A stretch of DNA of 64,000 nucleotides, from positions 20,612,740 to 20,676,739 of the forward strand of contig NC_135561.1 in assembly GCF_964340395.1 (NCBI RefSeq), read 5' to 3'. Source of the stretch: Glandiceps talaboti. Taxonomy: Eukaryota; Hemichordata; Enteropneusta; Spengelidae. The notes beneath the pieces were generated by a model that saw nothing but the letters and a program-made list of their open reading frames with translations, was not told the origin of the DNA and made no database searches. The position numbers and the translations under genes were made by a program. How positions within the stretch are numbered: the stretch's first letter is position 1; each line of letters opens with the position of its first letter. This document shows positions 22,916 through 36,590 of the stretch, piece after piece.

Positions 22916-25200
22916 AATGTAATTTCCAGTCAAGTCAAGTCAAGTCAAATATACTGTAATACATGACAGTAGTCACCAACTTTTTTTTGCTAGCGAGAGC
23001 TAAGATTTGCAGTTTTATTATGAACTCTAAATTGCAACAACAAAATGCTGAGGCAAACGAGTATTTCTTTGTAAGTACACAGCATCTATATCATCTTGGT
23101 AAATTTGTGATTTCATTGACTAATGTCCTATAATAGAGATCACATTAACCTAAGCAGTATAATTGAAACATTTATCAAACTTGACGGCATTCACAGCTAT
23201 CGTATAACACATCCGATACTCAACCCTCTTAACAAGCGTCATACCGATCACCACTTAAAATATACGTGACCTACATCTTGGATTTGACCGTCAGCAGAGC
23301 TGTCATATGTTAGTTGATGAAAAAAAGAAGAAATTATAGCATAAAGGAAATTATACGACATGAAAACAATCAAAGCGAAAAAAGAAAGAATGTATAAAAC
23401 TGATTCGGTACTACTGACGCGTTGGTTCCCAAGTATCAGTTGAGTATGGTTTGTTATAGGGGGCAAAAAGTAAAATTACCAGCTTGTAGAAAGGACTGTC
23501 TGAAGCCACAAATATTGAAATGAGAATTAACAGTGATCGTGTCTTATACACTTGACAAGCGACATACTTAGATCACCTAGCATAAAAGGTTGCATAACAC
23601 CGAAACCAGCTTGCATGTAATTACAGACTTACAGTCACTGCTAGACCATCAGAAAAGTGTAAAGTGATACTGACAAGACGGCAATGAAATAGTCTCTTGA
23701 TTGATTGATTGATAAGTGATTTATACTAAACTTGAAATTACGAGAACATATCATCGGCGATTTGACTCCCGTGCGAGATTGACATTTTTGCGACCGTGCG
23801 TCTGAAGAATTGAAGAAATAATCGTGATTCATGCAATCGATGTTGACAACTGCGATGAAGTGGATGCTATGCTTTCAAAACCACACGACGTATTTAGGTG
23901 ATTTCCTGAAAGAGATAGCCAGTTTATATGGTCTAGAATTAATACTAGCGACTGAAGGAAAGTAAATTACATCACCCAACATTAAAATCATTCGCTAAGT
24001 CAAAGAAACATGTGAACTTAATTCAGATAAGTATTTCTGGTCAAAAGGTTATTCGTACCGATTTTCGGTCAATAGAACATCTGTTTCTATACACAGCAAC
24101 ACGTGGCACTTCAGTGGTTAGGAAAACACATACCAATACTTGCCAAAGGCATGCATTTATAGTTTTTATATATGGATAAATGTAACCACAAGCGCCATGT
24201 ACAGATTGGACAGGATACAAGTCTCGCTGGGAGAGCAATGGGTTGTAACAATGAATACTACACATACCACAAGTAATGTTGAACAGCATGTACTTTTGAA
24301 ATTGTACCTTTACCCTGATAATTAAACGTATCACGTAATATTTGTCTCAAAGGGGTTTCTTAGATTTTATCTCTATCTGCAAAGAAGATCGTCTCGCCCC
24401 CTTCATGAAAATACCATCACATGGTGTAATTGTCAAACTCATTCGAACATGAGTAACATGTCTGTCATGAAGGACAGTTAAGGTCATGAGAACCCATAAC
24501 TACGAGATGATTTATGTTACAAACGGACTTATCTGTCATATTGAAGATGCATTTCTCGATTCATTTATTTTCGTGTTACGTTAATGTTTATTTATTGTAG
24601 TCCCGTGTTTACCTGTGACAAACACAAACTCTGATTTGTACGATTTTGTGTCATATTTACATATAGTTTCAAATGCACCATTGAAAACTCTCCTCAAATT
24701 TTGTTAATAGAGTGAACAATCTCTTAGAACAGAGACCTTACATCATGAACTTTCAATACTGCTCAGTGAACTATTTCTACTTACCCACGTGATCAGGGCG
24801 CCAACCCTTGTTTTACTGGTTCTTATCATAACTTATTAGGGAAGTATTTCATACCTGATCCAAACATGTACTAAAACTACCGTACATAAAATGGAATTAG
24901 ATTCTTGACGGTATATCAGTAACTTCAGTTGTTGGAATGTAACTTTCAACTGTAATGTGTTGCACTGATATAGCAAACACATAAAAGTTGGCATGGGCTC
25001 CAATTCACTAAGTTTGGAATTCGCAGTCAAGGAACAGAGGCAGAATGGTTTTCAACAGGGCGTCTCTTAAGTTTTGGCGGGAATCTTTCTGGGATGTCTA
25101 AAGGAGATGTCCGCAAAAGAACCTACAAGAAGTTGCTTTTGTTGTTCTATTTACTTGAACATACATGATCACCGTACCATTAGCTATTATATATAATACA
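22916..25200. other. non-coding stretch
   Basis: No supported gene on either strand. Short hydrophobic open frames (23248-23466 reverse, 24041-24334 reverse) have no homology I recognise. Confidence 0.35.
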
Positions 25201-25204
25201 TGCT

Positions 25205-25635
25205 GCCCTTTGATTGGTCCAGAGCTTTTCATTTGAGGTTAAGAAAATAAAGAGGTTACCATTGATTGGTCCACGTCCACAGCTTGTCGTACAGTAGGTT
25301 ACCATTGATAGGTCCAGAAGAAATTGTTTTGGATAAAATGGGTTACCTTTGATTGGTCCAGAGCTTGTCGCCTGGGGTACAGTAGGTTACCATTGATTGG
25401 TGCTGGTGGCAGAACAAGTTCTTTGGGGGTAATGTAGGTCTCCATATTCAATTTTGTAATGTATGACGTCATCATGCACTAGCTGTAAAGTTCGCATTAA
25501 CCGGCGACGTCATTTTAATACATCATGGCGGCCCATCTATCGGGATGCTGAGGACGATCATCTTCACTAAACATCCATATTGTGTACGTCATGTTTGTCA
25601 AACGTATAGCACGGACTTGTGAAACTATGGTATGT
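25205..25635 (+). promoter_or_regulatory. candidate promoter with repeated CCAAT boxes, CRE and ATGGCGGC motif
   Basis: Four ATTGG (reverse CCAAT) sites lie in TTGATTGGTCC contexts at 25213, 25265, 25352 and 25396, with a degenerate fifth near 25304. A perfect CRE, TGACGTCA, is at 25464-25471, GACGTCAT at 25506 and a YY1-like ATGGCGGC at 25525-25532. Downstream, ATG at 25591 opens 13 codons ending ATG|GTATGT at 25629 (phase 0), a possible first coding exon. It would fit the phase of the receptor exon at 47028, across a 21-kb intron, or belong to another gene. Confidence 0.35.
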
Positions 25636-26500
25636 ATTAAAGAAACCGTTTATGTGAGAAATATGTGCGTGTGCACTTTGAAAGTGAATTTGTATGGTAT
25701 CAAATGGACGAATACATATTGTGTGTTGCTAAGACCTTGAAAATATTGCTGAGAATGACTTCACATCCATCCTGATGACCGTTTGAAAATGTAAGTAATG
25801 TGTCTTAAAAGTACTATTCCTATGCAATAACACCCTGGGTGCCAAATGTAAAAGTCTATAACTGTATGTGCCTTTGGGCATTTATTGGCGTCTTGTGCAC
25901 TAATGGCCACAGAACAGTTGTTTACCATACCAGTGGAATCCTAAACCGGCTAAACGTAATTGAAATAATGTGTTTTCAATGACATAACCTTTCATCGCAA
26001 AGCAGTTTATCATTGAACCATTAGTCAAAAAGACAGTCAGTATATAGAGAGGGTGGGCAAGGCAGTGCAGTTTGCGGAGAAAATGTAGAGCATCAATATA
26101 AAAACGATTTCCTTCTATGTTTTAATAACATCTACAATACATATGTTTTGATATTGATATTTGAATTCCATGCCATTTCACTGTAGGAAATACGTAGCCA
26201 GCAGGGTTTTCAATCTTGATTCTGGGCAGAAATAGCATCCCAATGATAGCTATTGGGGAGGGTGTGAGAGGGTATATCCCCCTCCCACGGTAAACATGTA
26301 GATATGTAGGAGGCCATTTAGAGCCATAAAATTTCAAACCATACACATTATCGAAAGACATAGACTACTTGAAATTTGGCTTCAATACCCCAATTTACAA
26401 TACATTATTTCATATACAACTGCCTGGCTATATTACCAACACTTTAACTTATACAGAGATAATTTGGCAGACACACACATCTGCTTGGCTATTGACTGCC

Positions 26501-26603
<103 letters not shown>

Positions 26604-26761
26604 TCGCATGACCCAACTCATCACTAGGTTTTAGAAGTTATTGTAAGAAAGTTTTTAATTTACTCGGTAAACGACCGCTGCTGAGGTTTTGGTTTGGAGC
26701 AAAATATTTCGGGCACCCTTTTAGACCATCATATTTTTATGGCCTTCCCTATGAGCATTCA

Positions 26762-27130
26762 ATTTGTTGTTTCCCCCCCCCCCCATTCTCCCCAGGGCCA
26801 CTCTGTCGTAAATTCTGATTGCAGCCTTATCAAATACGACCGACATCAAATTGCGATTTTTAGATTTTGACAAAACATTAAGGTCACGAATATTATCCGG
26901 CTGGATGAAGAAACGTATTATATCTGTGCAAGCATACTTTATGAAATGTTAGAAAAGTTAATGACGACTTTGAAAGTTTTGACTCATATTTTGACGACCA
27001 CAGAACCAATGACGCAGGACGAAAAGCTTACATATACTTTCCATATTTTTTGTTTGGATGCATGCAACTTTGCTTTCACAATGTATCATGGTATACATAT
27101 TACAGTACTACTATGCCATATCTTCAAAGT
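26762..27130 (+). mobile_element. repeat family R5, copy b
   Basis: C-run head with GTCGTAAATTCTGATTG, then CCGGCTGGATGAAG, TTTTGACTCATATTTTGA, ACCAATGACG and CCATATTTTTTGTTTGG. More diverged than copies a, c and d. Confidence 0.5.
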
Positions 27131-28930
27131 ATGTCGCCAGAAATAGTATACAAACAGAGAAAGAGTTTGTTATTTCAGTGGTACGACACATCACATGAAA
27201 CAACAAATTAGGACATGGTCATGACCCTACATATGACCTATATATCTTAAAGTACTACAGCTGTTGCCTTAGAAGTGACCGACACAGATAAATGAGTATA
27301 ACGTTGTATTTCGCCGAAGAACAGGTGTAGTATAAGAAGTAATGGCATATATTGATAACGGTCTATAACTCAATGTCAAAGCAATGACTCAAGGCCAAAC
27401 CAATGTCAAGTGCTATGATTGTGATGTGGTGGTGTGTTTTTTCCGTTACCTTTTTCTACTTTTTCTATGAAAATGGCAAACGTCTGCTTACATGTGAATT
27501 TTGTACCTTTCTGTTAGACAAGGTGTTTGGGATTTCCAAATTGTTGATTTAATTCTGACTTGATACTAGAAGGATGAATTGTTATCAATTTATTTCAAGT
27601 TGTTGTCTTTAAGCAATTTCTGACAATAAAGTCACATGACACCATCATTTAGTAAGTGTGCATCATGTATATGCGTAAATGTTCTACACTGACTTTGGTT
27701 GTTTTGTGGGTTTTTAAAAATATTTTTTGTGTCTTTTTTAGTATTTTCTTCTATTTAGTATTATGCTTTATCAGTAATCGATAACATCAATCGTGCATTG
27801 TCAACAATAAACAAAGAATGAACTCTTAAAGAGTTAATGCAGATAATATCTCTTGAATTTTTCCCACGTCATACCGAACATACCAACAATGAATATGTGT
27901 TCATATCATTCCCATCTCTTCAGTGAGATGCCGAAATAACACATTCGACTGTTTCAGCTGAACTGTATTTATAGACTTGATTGGCGTTTAGTTGTCAAGA
28001 TGTTGTGTAAATGATATAATAATATATACCCAGGGGCCCTGCTGAAAATGTGGACACAAGTCGGCTGCTGCTCTCAGATTATACATTACATGTTATTGGT
28101 ATCACCTGTTCGTTCTGAATATTTGTGGCCAACGCAGCGGAAGAAAGTTCAAATTACAACATTGGCCCATCATGTCAACGGCACAATAACATCACCGTGA
28201 AAAACGAGGCTTGTTTTTAATTACCCTCCAGTGTACGATTACAATGCAGCCCATTCTTTAAATACCTGATTCATACATTGAGGTTGAGGTCAAAGGTCGG
28301 AAGAAGAAAAACCCGCTGACAACAACAAGAATCCACACCTGGGAATTGGAACTGTGTGAAACTGTACGTGCGTTACTACTGACCACCCAGGCCAAGTTAC
28401 TAGTATAATTTTACGTTTGTCAAACTCGAATAATGCTGTTTGACAGTTTTGTTTGTTTTATTTGTAGCATGTTAGGAAACATTTTCAAGTACCAAGACTT
28501 TAACAATGATTAGGTGTGGTAGTCGCAGTAAGTGATTTGTTGTGTTCAGGTCAAAAGCGTGACGTGGATTAAAAGTTCATTACTAGATTTGAATTTCCAA
28601 AGTACACGTCACCTCACTATCGTCATACAAAGGTGATATACGATTGCATAAAGAGGGCGGGTCAGATTTTATAAACACAGACAGAATATTGTGAAAATAT
28701 TTGTAAATGTGTTAAGTACGGGTACATGGGAAAGCCTCACAACTGTACTAATCTGATTAAACTATGATCATGAAGAAGGCTCCATTTGCTTTATTTACTG
28801 TATTTTATAGGACGGTCATTTAGGTATAAACACAAGAGAACGTAAAGGACAATCAAGACAGACTTGAAATAGGTAAATAAAGCAACTCGCCACCCCCCCC
28901 CCCCCCATCCTCCAAATTTTAATGAGTGTG
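27131..28930. other. non-coding stretch
   Basis: Nothing supported. A C-run lies near 28892-28906. Confidence 0.35.
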
Positions 28931-28939
28931 TAAATCCTA

Positions 28940-28951
28940 CACACACACACA

Positions 28952-28994
<43 letters not shown>
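28940..28994. repeat. CA and ATC microsatellite
   Basis: A CA run followed by about 14 ATC units. Confidence 0.85.
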
Positions 28995-28995
<1 letters not shown>

Positions 28996-31709
28996 GATGG
29001 TTTCCACAGTTTTGTCGCAAATTTAGCGCTAGGCCGCCTAAAATTATATCGTATTTTCCAGTTACAGTATAATCAGGAACACGTTCAAATCTAACATAAT
29101 GACCACATCTTCCGCTCCTCATGCCATTTCAATCACACTTTACCATACACACTGTACATGTCATTCTCGAGAGCAAGTGGACTTTTTCCGCCCCTTTTGT
29201 AGGAACGTTCTGCTGTAGCCGCGAAGATGATATGTCGCTTTTCTGCAATGCCAATGGTATTTATATACGCTTAAAGAAACCCGTGTATGAAATTGAAACC
29301 TTTCAGAATATACCATTACAGATCATTACACCGAGTTGAAGTGTCTGGAGCATCTTTAAATCGTCACAATAGTGTTATCTCATGCAACAGTAGCTATTGC
29401 TGCAACTACAAGGTACTAGTGTTACAAAAACGATGACAAAACAAACATCTGAGCTGCAAACGTTAAAGTTCAATAGTCGTCCATACACATGTCCAGCTCT
29501 TAAAGCTTTAAAACCTTTTTATTTGTCAACAGACATGATGGTTCACATCTCATCGCGATCACTATGTATATTATGGAAACTCTTAGACATCCAAACTTCC
29601 AACCACCCCTTTGAGTTTGAAGTCTTTCGCACGTCATGTAAATTTTGCAAAGAAAAATATTTTGTTTGAGTGTCCCTATATACTGGTTAGTGTTTGGTAG
29701 CATGGGGCCACGAGACTGGTGTGTGAAACAAAACCGTTTATCTTCACAGTTATATATCTGCCAACAGGTTATAGATTACAAGTTTACACTCCATTCAGTA
29801 TCCAAGTGTAATTGTTATTCGTAAGGTTATTAAACGGTATGAGGATTGATGTACAAGCTAGATTCTCAATTCAGTACATTTTATTGTTTACATTACAAAG
29901 CAATATTTTTTAAATAATGTGTTTATCATATTTGTAGTAGTGTTTAAGCTTATGGACGGCTCAGAAATGTATTGATATCAGACTTTCGCCTTAACAAGAA
30001 ACAGAAACACTTCATTACGAAGCTCACATCACATGCTTCAATCTACACATGCAATCAACCTTGGTTCATAACATCTGGGATATTTGCCGGGCAGGTGAAG
30101 TCTGTATTACCCGCAGGCAATACATGTATACGAGAAAAATGCCACACACCCCCGTACGAGGTGCTTTCAAATTTTGATAATGCAGCGGGATGGAAATCCT
30201 GACTACAAAATCAACATTGAAAAATATATTACAACCCCAATTGGGGCGTTTACGTCTTCGCACAGAGGTGTTATCGATCCTCCTCAAATGAGCAGATTAC
30301 TATCCGGTCCTCATACATATTTAAAATGCCTGTATTGGGCATGGACTCATCAACATTTCACACGATCACCATTCCTCTCTTCCTACATTCTAAATTATTG
30401 TCAGTACATTTGTCATTCAACATAACTACAAATCGCTGTTTTATGGGTTACAAGATAAATATATCTCTTGACGAGAAAACAAAATGGCGTCCAAAACAGC
30501 CGTACCACTGCCATACCAGGCATAGTCGTAGACTAATGCATACCCTCGGCATACATGGGTTGTTGAACCAGGCATCAACAAAGTTAACACACAAATGTTA
30601 TCACGTTCCTCTCCTTACGACCTACAGTTATTGAATAGTTAGACTGTGAATCAGATATTGAGAAGTGTCCAACGCCCGTCAGCTCTACTCGTAATACCGT
30701 GTACATGATGGTACTAAAGATGGGACTTTATAAGGGTAACCAGTAGTAACCCTTCCTTTGGCCGTTCCTTCAACTTCGTCATACTTTTGACAGTAACAAT
30801 AATAACAAGTCAATTAAGGAGTATTATTTGTCTTGTACAATTTTTACATTGCTTTTCTTTTTGGTTCTGGAAATTTGTAGATGTGTCAGTTTTACTTACC
30901 TATTGTTGTTTGTTGTGTGATGTCTTATTTATCTTTTAAATATCTTTCATTCTTTGTAATTTATATTATGGCAAGTTGTCTTTCATTCTATATTGTATGC
31001 ATGTGTCTGCGTTTTACGAGGTGTAAAAACTAGATCTCAATTTGCTATTTATTTTTATCCCTTTTGCCATATATGTACAGTGATGTCTCTATTGTAGTTT
31101 TTGCTTTTTTATCATCATGGTGGATAAAATATATTGTTATTATTATATGACTATATTCAGTACACAATTAGAGTGGATTTGGGTTTGTTGTACTACTCTC
31201 TGACATTGAGTACTTTTTAAAAAATGGAGTAAAGTTCACAGTGACGGGAATATTCCACATATGATAGTTTTAAAACATTCATTATTTTATCAATATGATT
31301 AAATATTTAAATTCTTAATACATTTCCTTTTTGATATGTGACCTACATTTAAAATGGTAAATCAAACTGTTAGTTCATCTCATAAAGGTGTTGATGTTAA
31401 CACCTCTAGATTGATATGAATGTGATGGCCACTGTTGAAATAACGTTGAGTAATCATAACAAGTTTAATTTAACAAACAATATTGTAAAAATGTGAAATA
31501 TGTGGAGAAATAAACACAATATCCTTATATTGGAAGAATGATAATTTGATATGATGATTAATTTAAAACCAGGGGTTTGAAATGTAGACATATAATGTAA
31601 ACAAATACTGTTTTTCAGCCATAACAATGTACAAAATACATTTAAAAATGCGCACTAAACATTTCTTAGGATCAAATGTGAATTAACAAAGCATAATTAG
31701 ACAATTTTT
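28995..31709. other. non-coding stretch
   Basis: Open frames of 60-100 codons at 29121-30634 overlap each other on both strands and show no domain or coherent splice signals. No gene called. Confidence 0.35.
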
Positions 31710-32030
31710 CTTCATTCGGCCAAGAGACCTCAGAGGCCTTGAAACTACGAGTCGCTAGACGAGTACTTACAAAAATAATGTAGGTGACGAGTATTTTCCG
31801 GCTGAATGAAGAAAATTATTGGAAAATAATATAATTATACCCCCTCAAGTATAATCTATAAAACAAAAAACGTGACAGGTAAAGGCGTTTTGTAACCCTC
31901 TTTTTTCTTACGTTTCGAATATCACAGAACCGGTGATGTAAATATGGGTTTTGGTGACGTAGAAAGGCCAGGGTATATAATCCATGTGTTGAAAGACAGT
32001 ACCAACGTGGCTTGTGTATGGTATAAGAGA
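31710..32030 (+). mobile_element. repeat family R5, copy c
   Basis: The head is an inverted pair, CTTCATTCGGCC (31710) and GGCTGAATGAAG (about 31799), closing a hairpin of about 100 bases. The shared body (ATAATATAATTATA, GAACCGGTGATG, GTGACGTAGAAAGGCCAG) follows, and it ends with TGTATGGTATAAG. Confidence 0.6.
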
Positions 32031-33030
32031 AGTGGTTTTGAGAGGTTGAGTAATTGACAATATGGTGTATTGCATATTATTAATCATGCTATTGAATCAT
32101 ATGCCATCATGCCATAGAAGTATGTCTATGTTATGTCACAATTAATGATAGTAACGATACCAACCAGATTGATCATGATTCAACGTGCCTGTCAGTTAGA
32201 AATGAATTGATCATTTGTTTATTCAAAAAAACAACCCATAAATTGCAGACTGTGCACTCTTTAAAGTCGTCTCAGCAGCGTCATAGTATCATACATTGTA
32301 AAACAAAGACGACAGCAAAAGATGCAAAGACAAGTCATGACATATTCCCAGTTTCCACATCCCACTCTTCATCAATAGATTGATGTAGATATACGTTACC
32401 AGTGTGGACAAATATCAATAATATATTTACATTACATTTGCTACCTAAATTATGCACCAATCGAAAATTTAAATACCGCTAACAGCTGCGTGCATTTTTC
32501 TTCTCAACATACTTAAATAATCACCAAGTTTTGCCTCGTGTAGTAGTTAATATATTGATGATGTGGGCAGGATGATATCCATATTTCAGTAAATATAGTA
32601 AAATTCCTCTACAAGGGTTTTGCTGTAACGTTTGTGGGGCAAGTTAAACCCAGTCCTTAATGGTTGCATAGTACAATAAGTTGATACCAGATGTAAACTG
32701 AATGTCTTCCGTAAGGGCAAAGTTTTGAGATTGTCGTTCCTACAGACAATTGTTAGAATACAACAGAACATATGTAATAAGTTATTTTTTCTCACTGATT
32801 GCTATTTGCTCATTGCTGTTAGTGATCTCCTGGCCAACCACAACATGTACTGTGACATTTGTTGAGAATGTAAAAAAAAATAAGCGCATCGTCGTACCAC
32901 TTTAGACAACATTTCCTGACGAGAAACTTTTTTTTTCTTTTTTGTGGCCAATCGAAAATATGCCAATAACTTATTAAAACTAAAAGCTACATTAGTAATA
33001 TTTTCAGGACGTGCGCTTTGGTATCGCAAA
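32031..33030. other. non-coding stretch
   Basis: Nothing supported. Open frames on the minus strand (32586-33029) lack protein features. Confidence 0.35.
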
Positions 33031-33315
33031 TGTTTGTACCAAGTTATAATGAATTTGAAGCGTGAATTCTTGAGATATAGCCTAATTACCGAAAATCATT
33101 AATTACGTAAATTGCTCATTAATATTCACGGGATATTTAGCAAAACCTAATCAAGTCTTGCCATTACCCTACGGAATACGTCTTCAAAAATCACGTTTGA
33201 ATTGAGCAAGCCGTTATGGAGAAAACGATGACACAGACCGACAGACACACACACACACAGACACACAGACTTCCACCCATAAATATATCTCTTCCTTACG
33301 GAAGAAAAAATAGTA
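33031..33315 (-). mobile_element. R1 element, reverse copy
   Basis: Carries one 145-bp-type unit (GATATAGCCTAATTACCGAA), then a TCTG/TG microsatellite read in reverse (33237-33269) and a terminal hairpin CTTCCTTACGGAAG. This is the layout of 51-760 in the opposite orientation. Confidence 0.5.
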
Positions 33316-33820
33316 TAAATTGACTTAATGAATGTTGAAATCAAGTGTGTTGTTTTTGTTAACAGTATTGTAATGAACCATTCATTAGTGCCATCTGAAC
33401 TTCGGTACTGCTCAAACATCGTTATGCTCACTGTTTCAATATCATTTCAATTTGCTTGAAACGAGTAAGCTTATTTCGCGATGGCTAGTTTTCAAACTTT
33501 TCACACACTGTGCTTTTCCCTATTGTACTTTACATAATTTAGATGTCATATTTTTGGTCACATCTAATGATACTATGAGACAAAAAAGCTGAAAGCATGG
33601 GTGACATACAAGTAATTGGAACCATTCCTGAATCATGTGTAGCTATCACTGACTGTGTCAAATGTGTTAATGGGACAATGTTCTCATTAATTACAAACGG
33701 CTGCGTTCTTCAGAAACACATACGGGCCATTATCTAACACTTGCATAAGTTATTTGATAAGCTACAAATGCGAAGTGCCGTACTTTTAGTGTCAAATGTG
33801 TACAGAGCATTAAGTGTAAT

Positions 33821-33821
<1 letters not shown>

Positions 33822-33890
<69 letters not shown>

Positions 33891-33957
33891 TTGTCTGATG
33901 ATCGCACTAGGCGTGAAACTCCGAGTTACAACCAAGAAAGAGTTCCAGTACTACCAA

Positions 33958-34048
<91 letters not shown>

Positions 34049-34079
34049 TATAGCGTCTAAACATAATCTATATCTACAT

Positions 34080-34148
<69 letters not shown>

Positions 34149-34255
34149 GGTGAGTATCAATCTGCAAAGACAGTGCTCTATATCGTAGTGGCAGAGCGTA
34201 ATAGTTTTGGTAGTACTGGAACTCTTTCTTGGTTGTAACTCGGAGTTTCACGCTT

Positions 34256-34332
<77 letters not shown>
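33822..34332. repeat. four TA arrays around a 53-bp perfect inverted repeat
   Basis: TA arrays lie at 33822-33888, 33961-34051, 34094-34143 and 34257-34330. Between them, 33911-33963 (GCGTGAAACTCCGAGTTACA...) is repeated exactly in reverse complement at 34201-34253. The structure could extrude a large cruciform. A short direct repeat, GCGTCTAAACATAA, lies at 34053 and 34480. Confidence 0.8.
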
Positions 34333-34333
<1 letters not shown>

Positions 34334-34904
34334 ACTCAGAGTAGCCGATAAACATAAACTTCGGCACGAATAACTCTGTTTTTTTTTATATCGATATGAT
34401 AAAAACAGCATCAATATTGATTGCTGGACGGATAAGTAGTAACTAAATTCACCATGGGACGTGCATCTAGACACGACAGCGTCTAAACATAAACTGCAAC
34501 ATACCAGATTTAAAGCTTTAATTTCGATGACTCAAAGTAATTCATCCAATCCATCCATTTTTTTTACAGTTTGTTATTTTTATGTAACAAATGTCGATTT
34601 TGAGTCCACGCCACGAAATGTTGGCTCGTTATTATACCGGACCGAATGTAGGTTTTTTGTGCCTTTCCTTTTAGGGTTATGTTTCAAACCCGTTACATTT
34701 TGCTATCGGTGTAACCGTAAGGATTAAATGGGATTATATTTTGTTCTGGTTCAACTTTTTCTGTTATCATATCTCTACAGATAACTTTTTTCATACTTTA
34801 ATGTTTATCCCTAATCCGAAGTGGAGCGAACAAGAGGTTGTTTCATTGTCTCAGACCGTACGTAAACAATGGCTATATTTCGTTGTCTCGATGACAATGT
34901 TTAA

Positions 34905-35022
34905 ATGTATGTATGTATGTATGTATGTATGTATGTATGTATGTATGTATGTATGGATGGATGGATGGATGGATAAATGGATGGATGGATGGATGGATGG
35001 ATGGGTGGATGGGATGGATGGC
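34905..35022. repeat. TATG and GGAT tetranucleotide arrays
   Basis: TATG units to about 34953, then GGAT units. Confidence 0.85.
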
Positions 35023-36395
35023 ACTGGAGAGTGGCGATTTTCTTGTTTGAATCGAAGCAATCTTCGTAGTATGTAGATCCAAATCCGAAACACAATGAAC
35101 AAGATAGGGGGTCTTGTAGATTATATTTCGTAAGAGTTAGACTTGTTTATATAACCAAATTTAGACCAAGAAAAAGTATTGTGCGTTACACTTGACCCAA
35201 CCTAATTTCGACTACCGTTCCACAAGGTCAGAGAGGTCAATGTCATGTTAACAGTCTCTATGGTTACGATGTTTCATTCACAAGGTTTCTTTGGCTTATC
35301 TTTCAAATTGTCGTAAAATGTTCATGAGGACAAGGATAGTACATGTGTCTTGGCACATTGCATTCATTTGCACAGTGATGCATACTCTTACTATTTCTGT
35401 ATTTTTATTTTACCACTTAGAGAAATCTTGTTTCTGGTTTTGTGGTTACAAATTGCCTAGTTAGAGTGGTTTTATTTTAGTTTCCTATTACGATCAGAAT
35501 TAATTTTAGTAACGTTTACTCTTTGTTGAAGGTCGAGCTTTTAAAGCAACAGTTATCGTTCGGTCAGTTGGGGTTGTTGTTGGCGCTAAGCGTAGCCGTA
35601 GTAGTCTTTACTCCTCATAAACACTACTACCACGTGATTATGACGTCATTCAAATCATGTTTAGTACTCTGAGGGTATAGATGTGTAACACTTATAAAAC
35701 ATGATAACCGGCCTTAACCGTGACTTTATTCTTTGACCCCAGACTTCAAGGTCAATACGGATGATTTATCACAATCGTAAAGTTTCACTGATGACTCTTT
35801 AAAGAAAGGACGTCACGGTAAAGTCTCGAGAAATGCACAGCTTTATTACTATCCAAAACATGACAAGATGTCAACAGGAATATTCGACATTTTATGCCAT
35901 TTAATGTGTTCTCTATGCACTGACAGTGATATAGACTTTTGCAGATACAACGGATCATGGGGAACAAAGACGGGCGAATTTGAATGTAGAAACTAAGGAT
36001 TATATTCGAACTCTGACTAATCTGACGAATAAGTCGTTTTGTTGATATTGTTTCCTAAAAGTGAAAGTTGTCGTTCATCCAGAATGATGACGTCATACCT
36101 ATTCTTGAAATAGGCTGGACCTAGAAAAGTTGGTAGTATGCCAAGTGTTGAATAGTTGGGAGGTTAGACCATTTTGCACGTATGATTACGCAGAGTACCG
36201 AATTGTGAAATAATGGCCGGTGGGTGAACTGGATAGTATTACTGATAAATGACATTCTCGTTTCCTTTTACAAAAATAGAGTGTCGACAGCGTGATAAAT
36301 ATAATTGAGCTGACCAGACTGGTACACAGCTAAAATTTATCAGATCTGAATCAGGACTGTGACAGCGCTGGTACAGGTGTGACCATCAGGTCCTA
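35023..36395. other. non-coding stretch
   Basis: No gene or array seen. Confidence 0.35.
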
Positions 36396-36590
36396 TGCAG
36401 GGAAATGGATTTAGGCCTGTGGCAGGCCTTATGGGTCAGGGGTGTGGCAGGCCTGACCTGACCGGCATGTGGCAGGTCTGTCCCATATCAGGCATGTGGG
36501 AGGCATGACCAGTCAGATCTGGCAGGCCTGTCTTGTCAGGCCTGTGGCATGTCTGTTCCATCAGGCCTGTGATAGCGCCGCACTGCCTTA
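36396..36590. repeat. AGGCCTGTGGCA minisatellite
   Basis: Degenerate GC-rich units built on CAGGCCTG and GTGGCAGGC, roughly 20-30 bases each, in an otherwise A+T-rich region. Confidence 0.6.
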
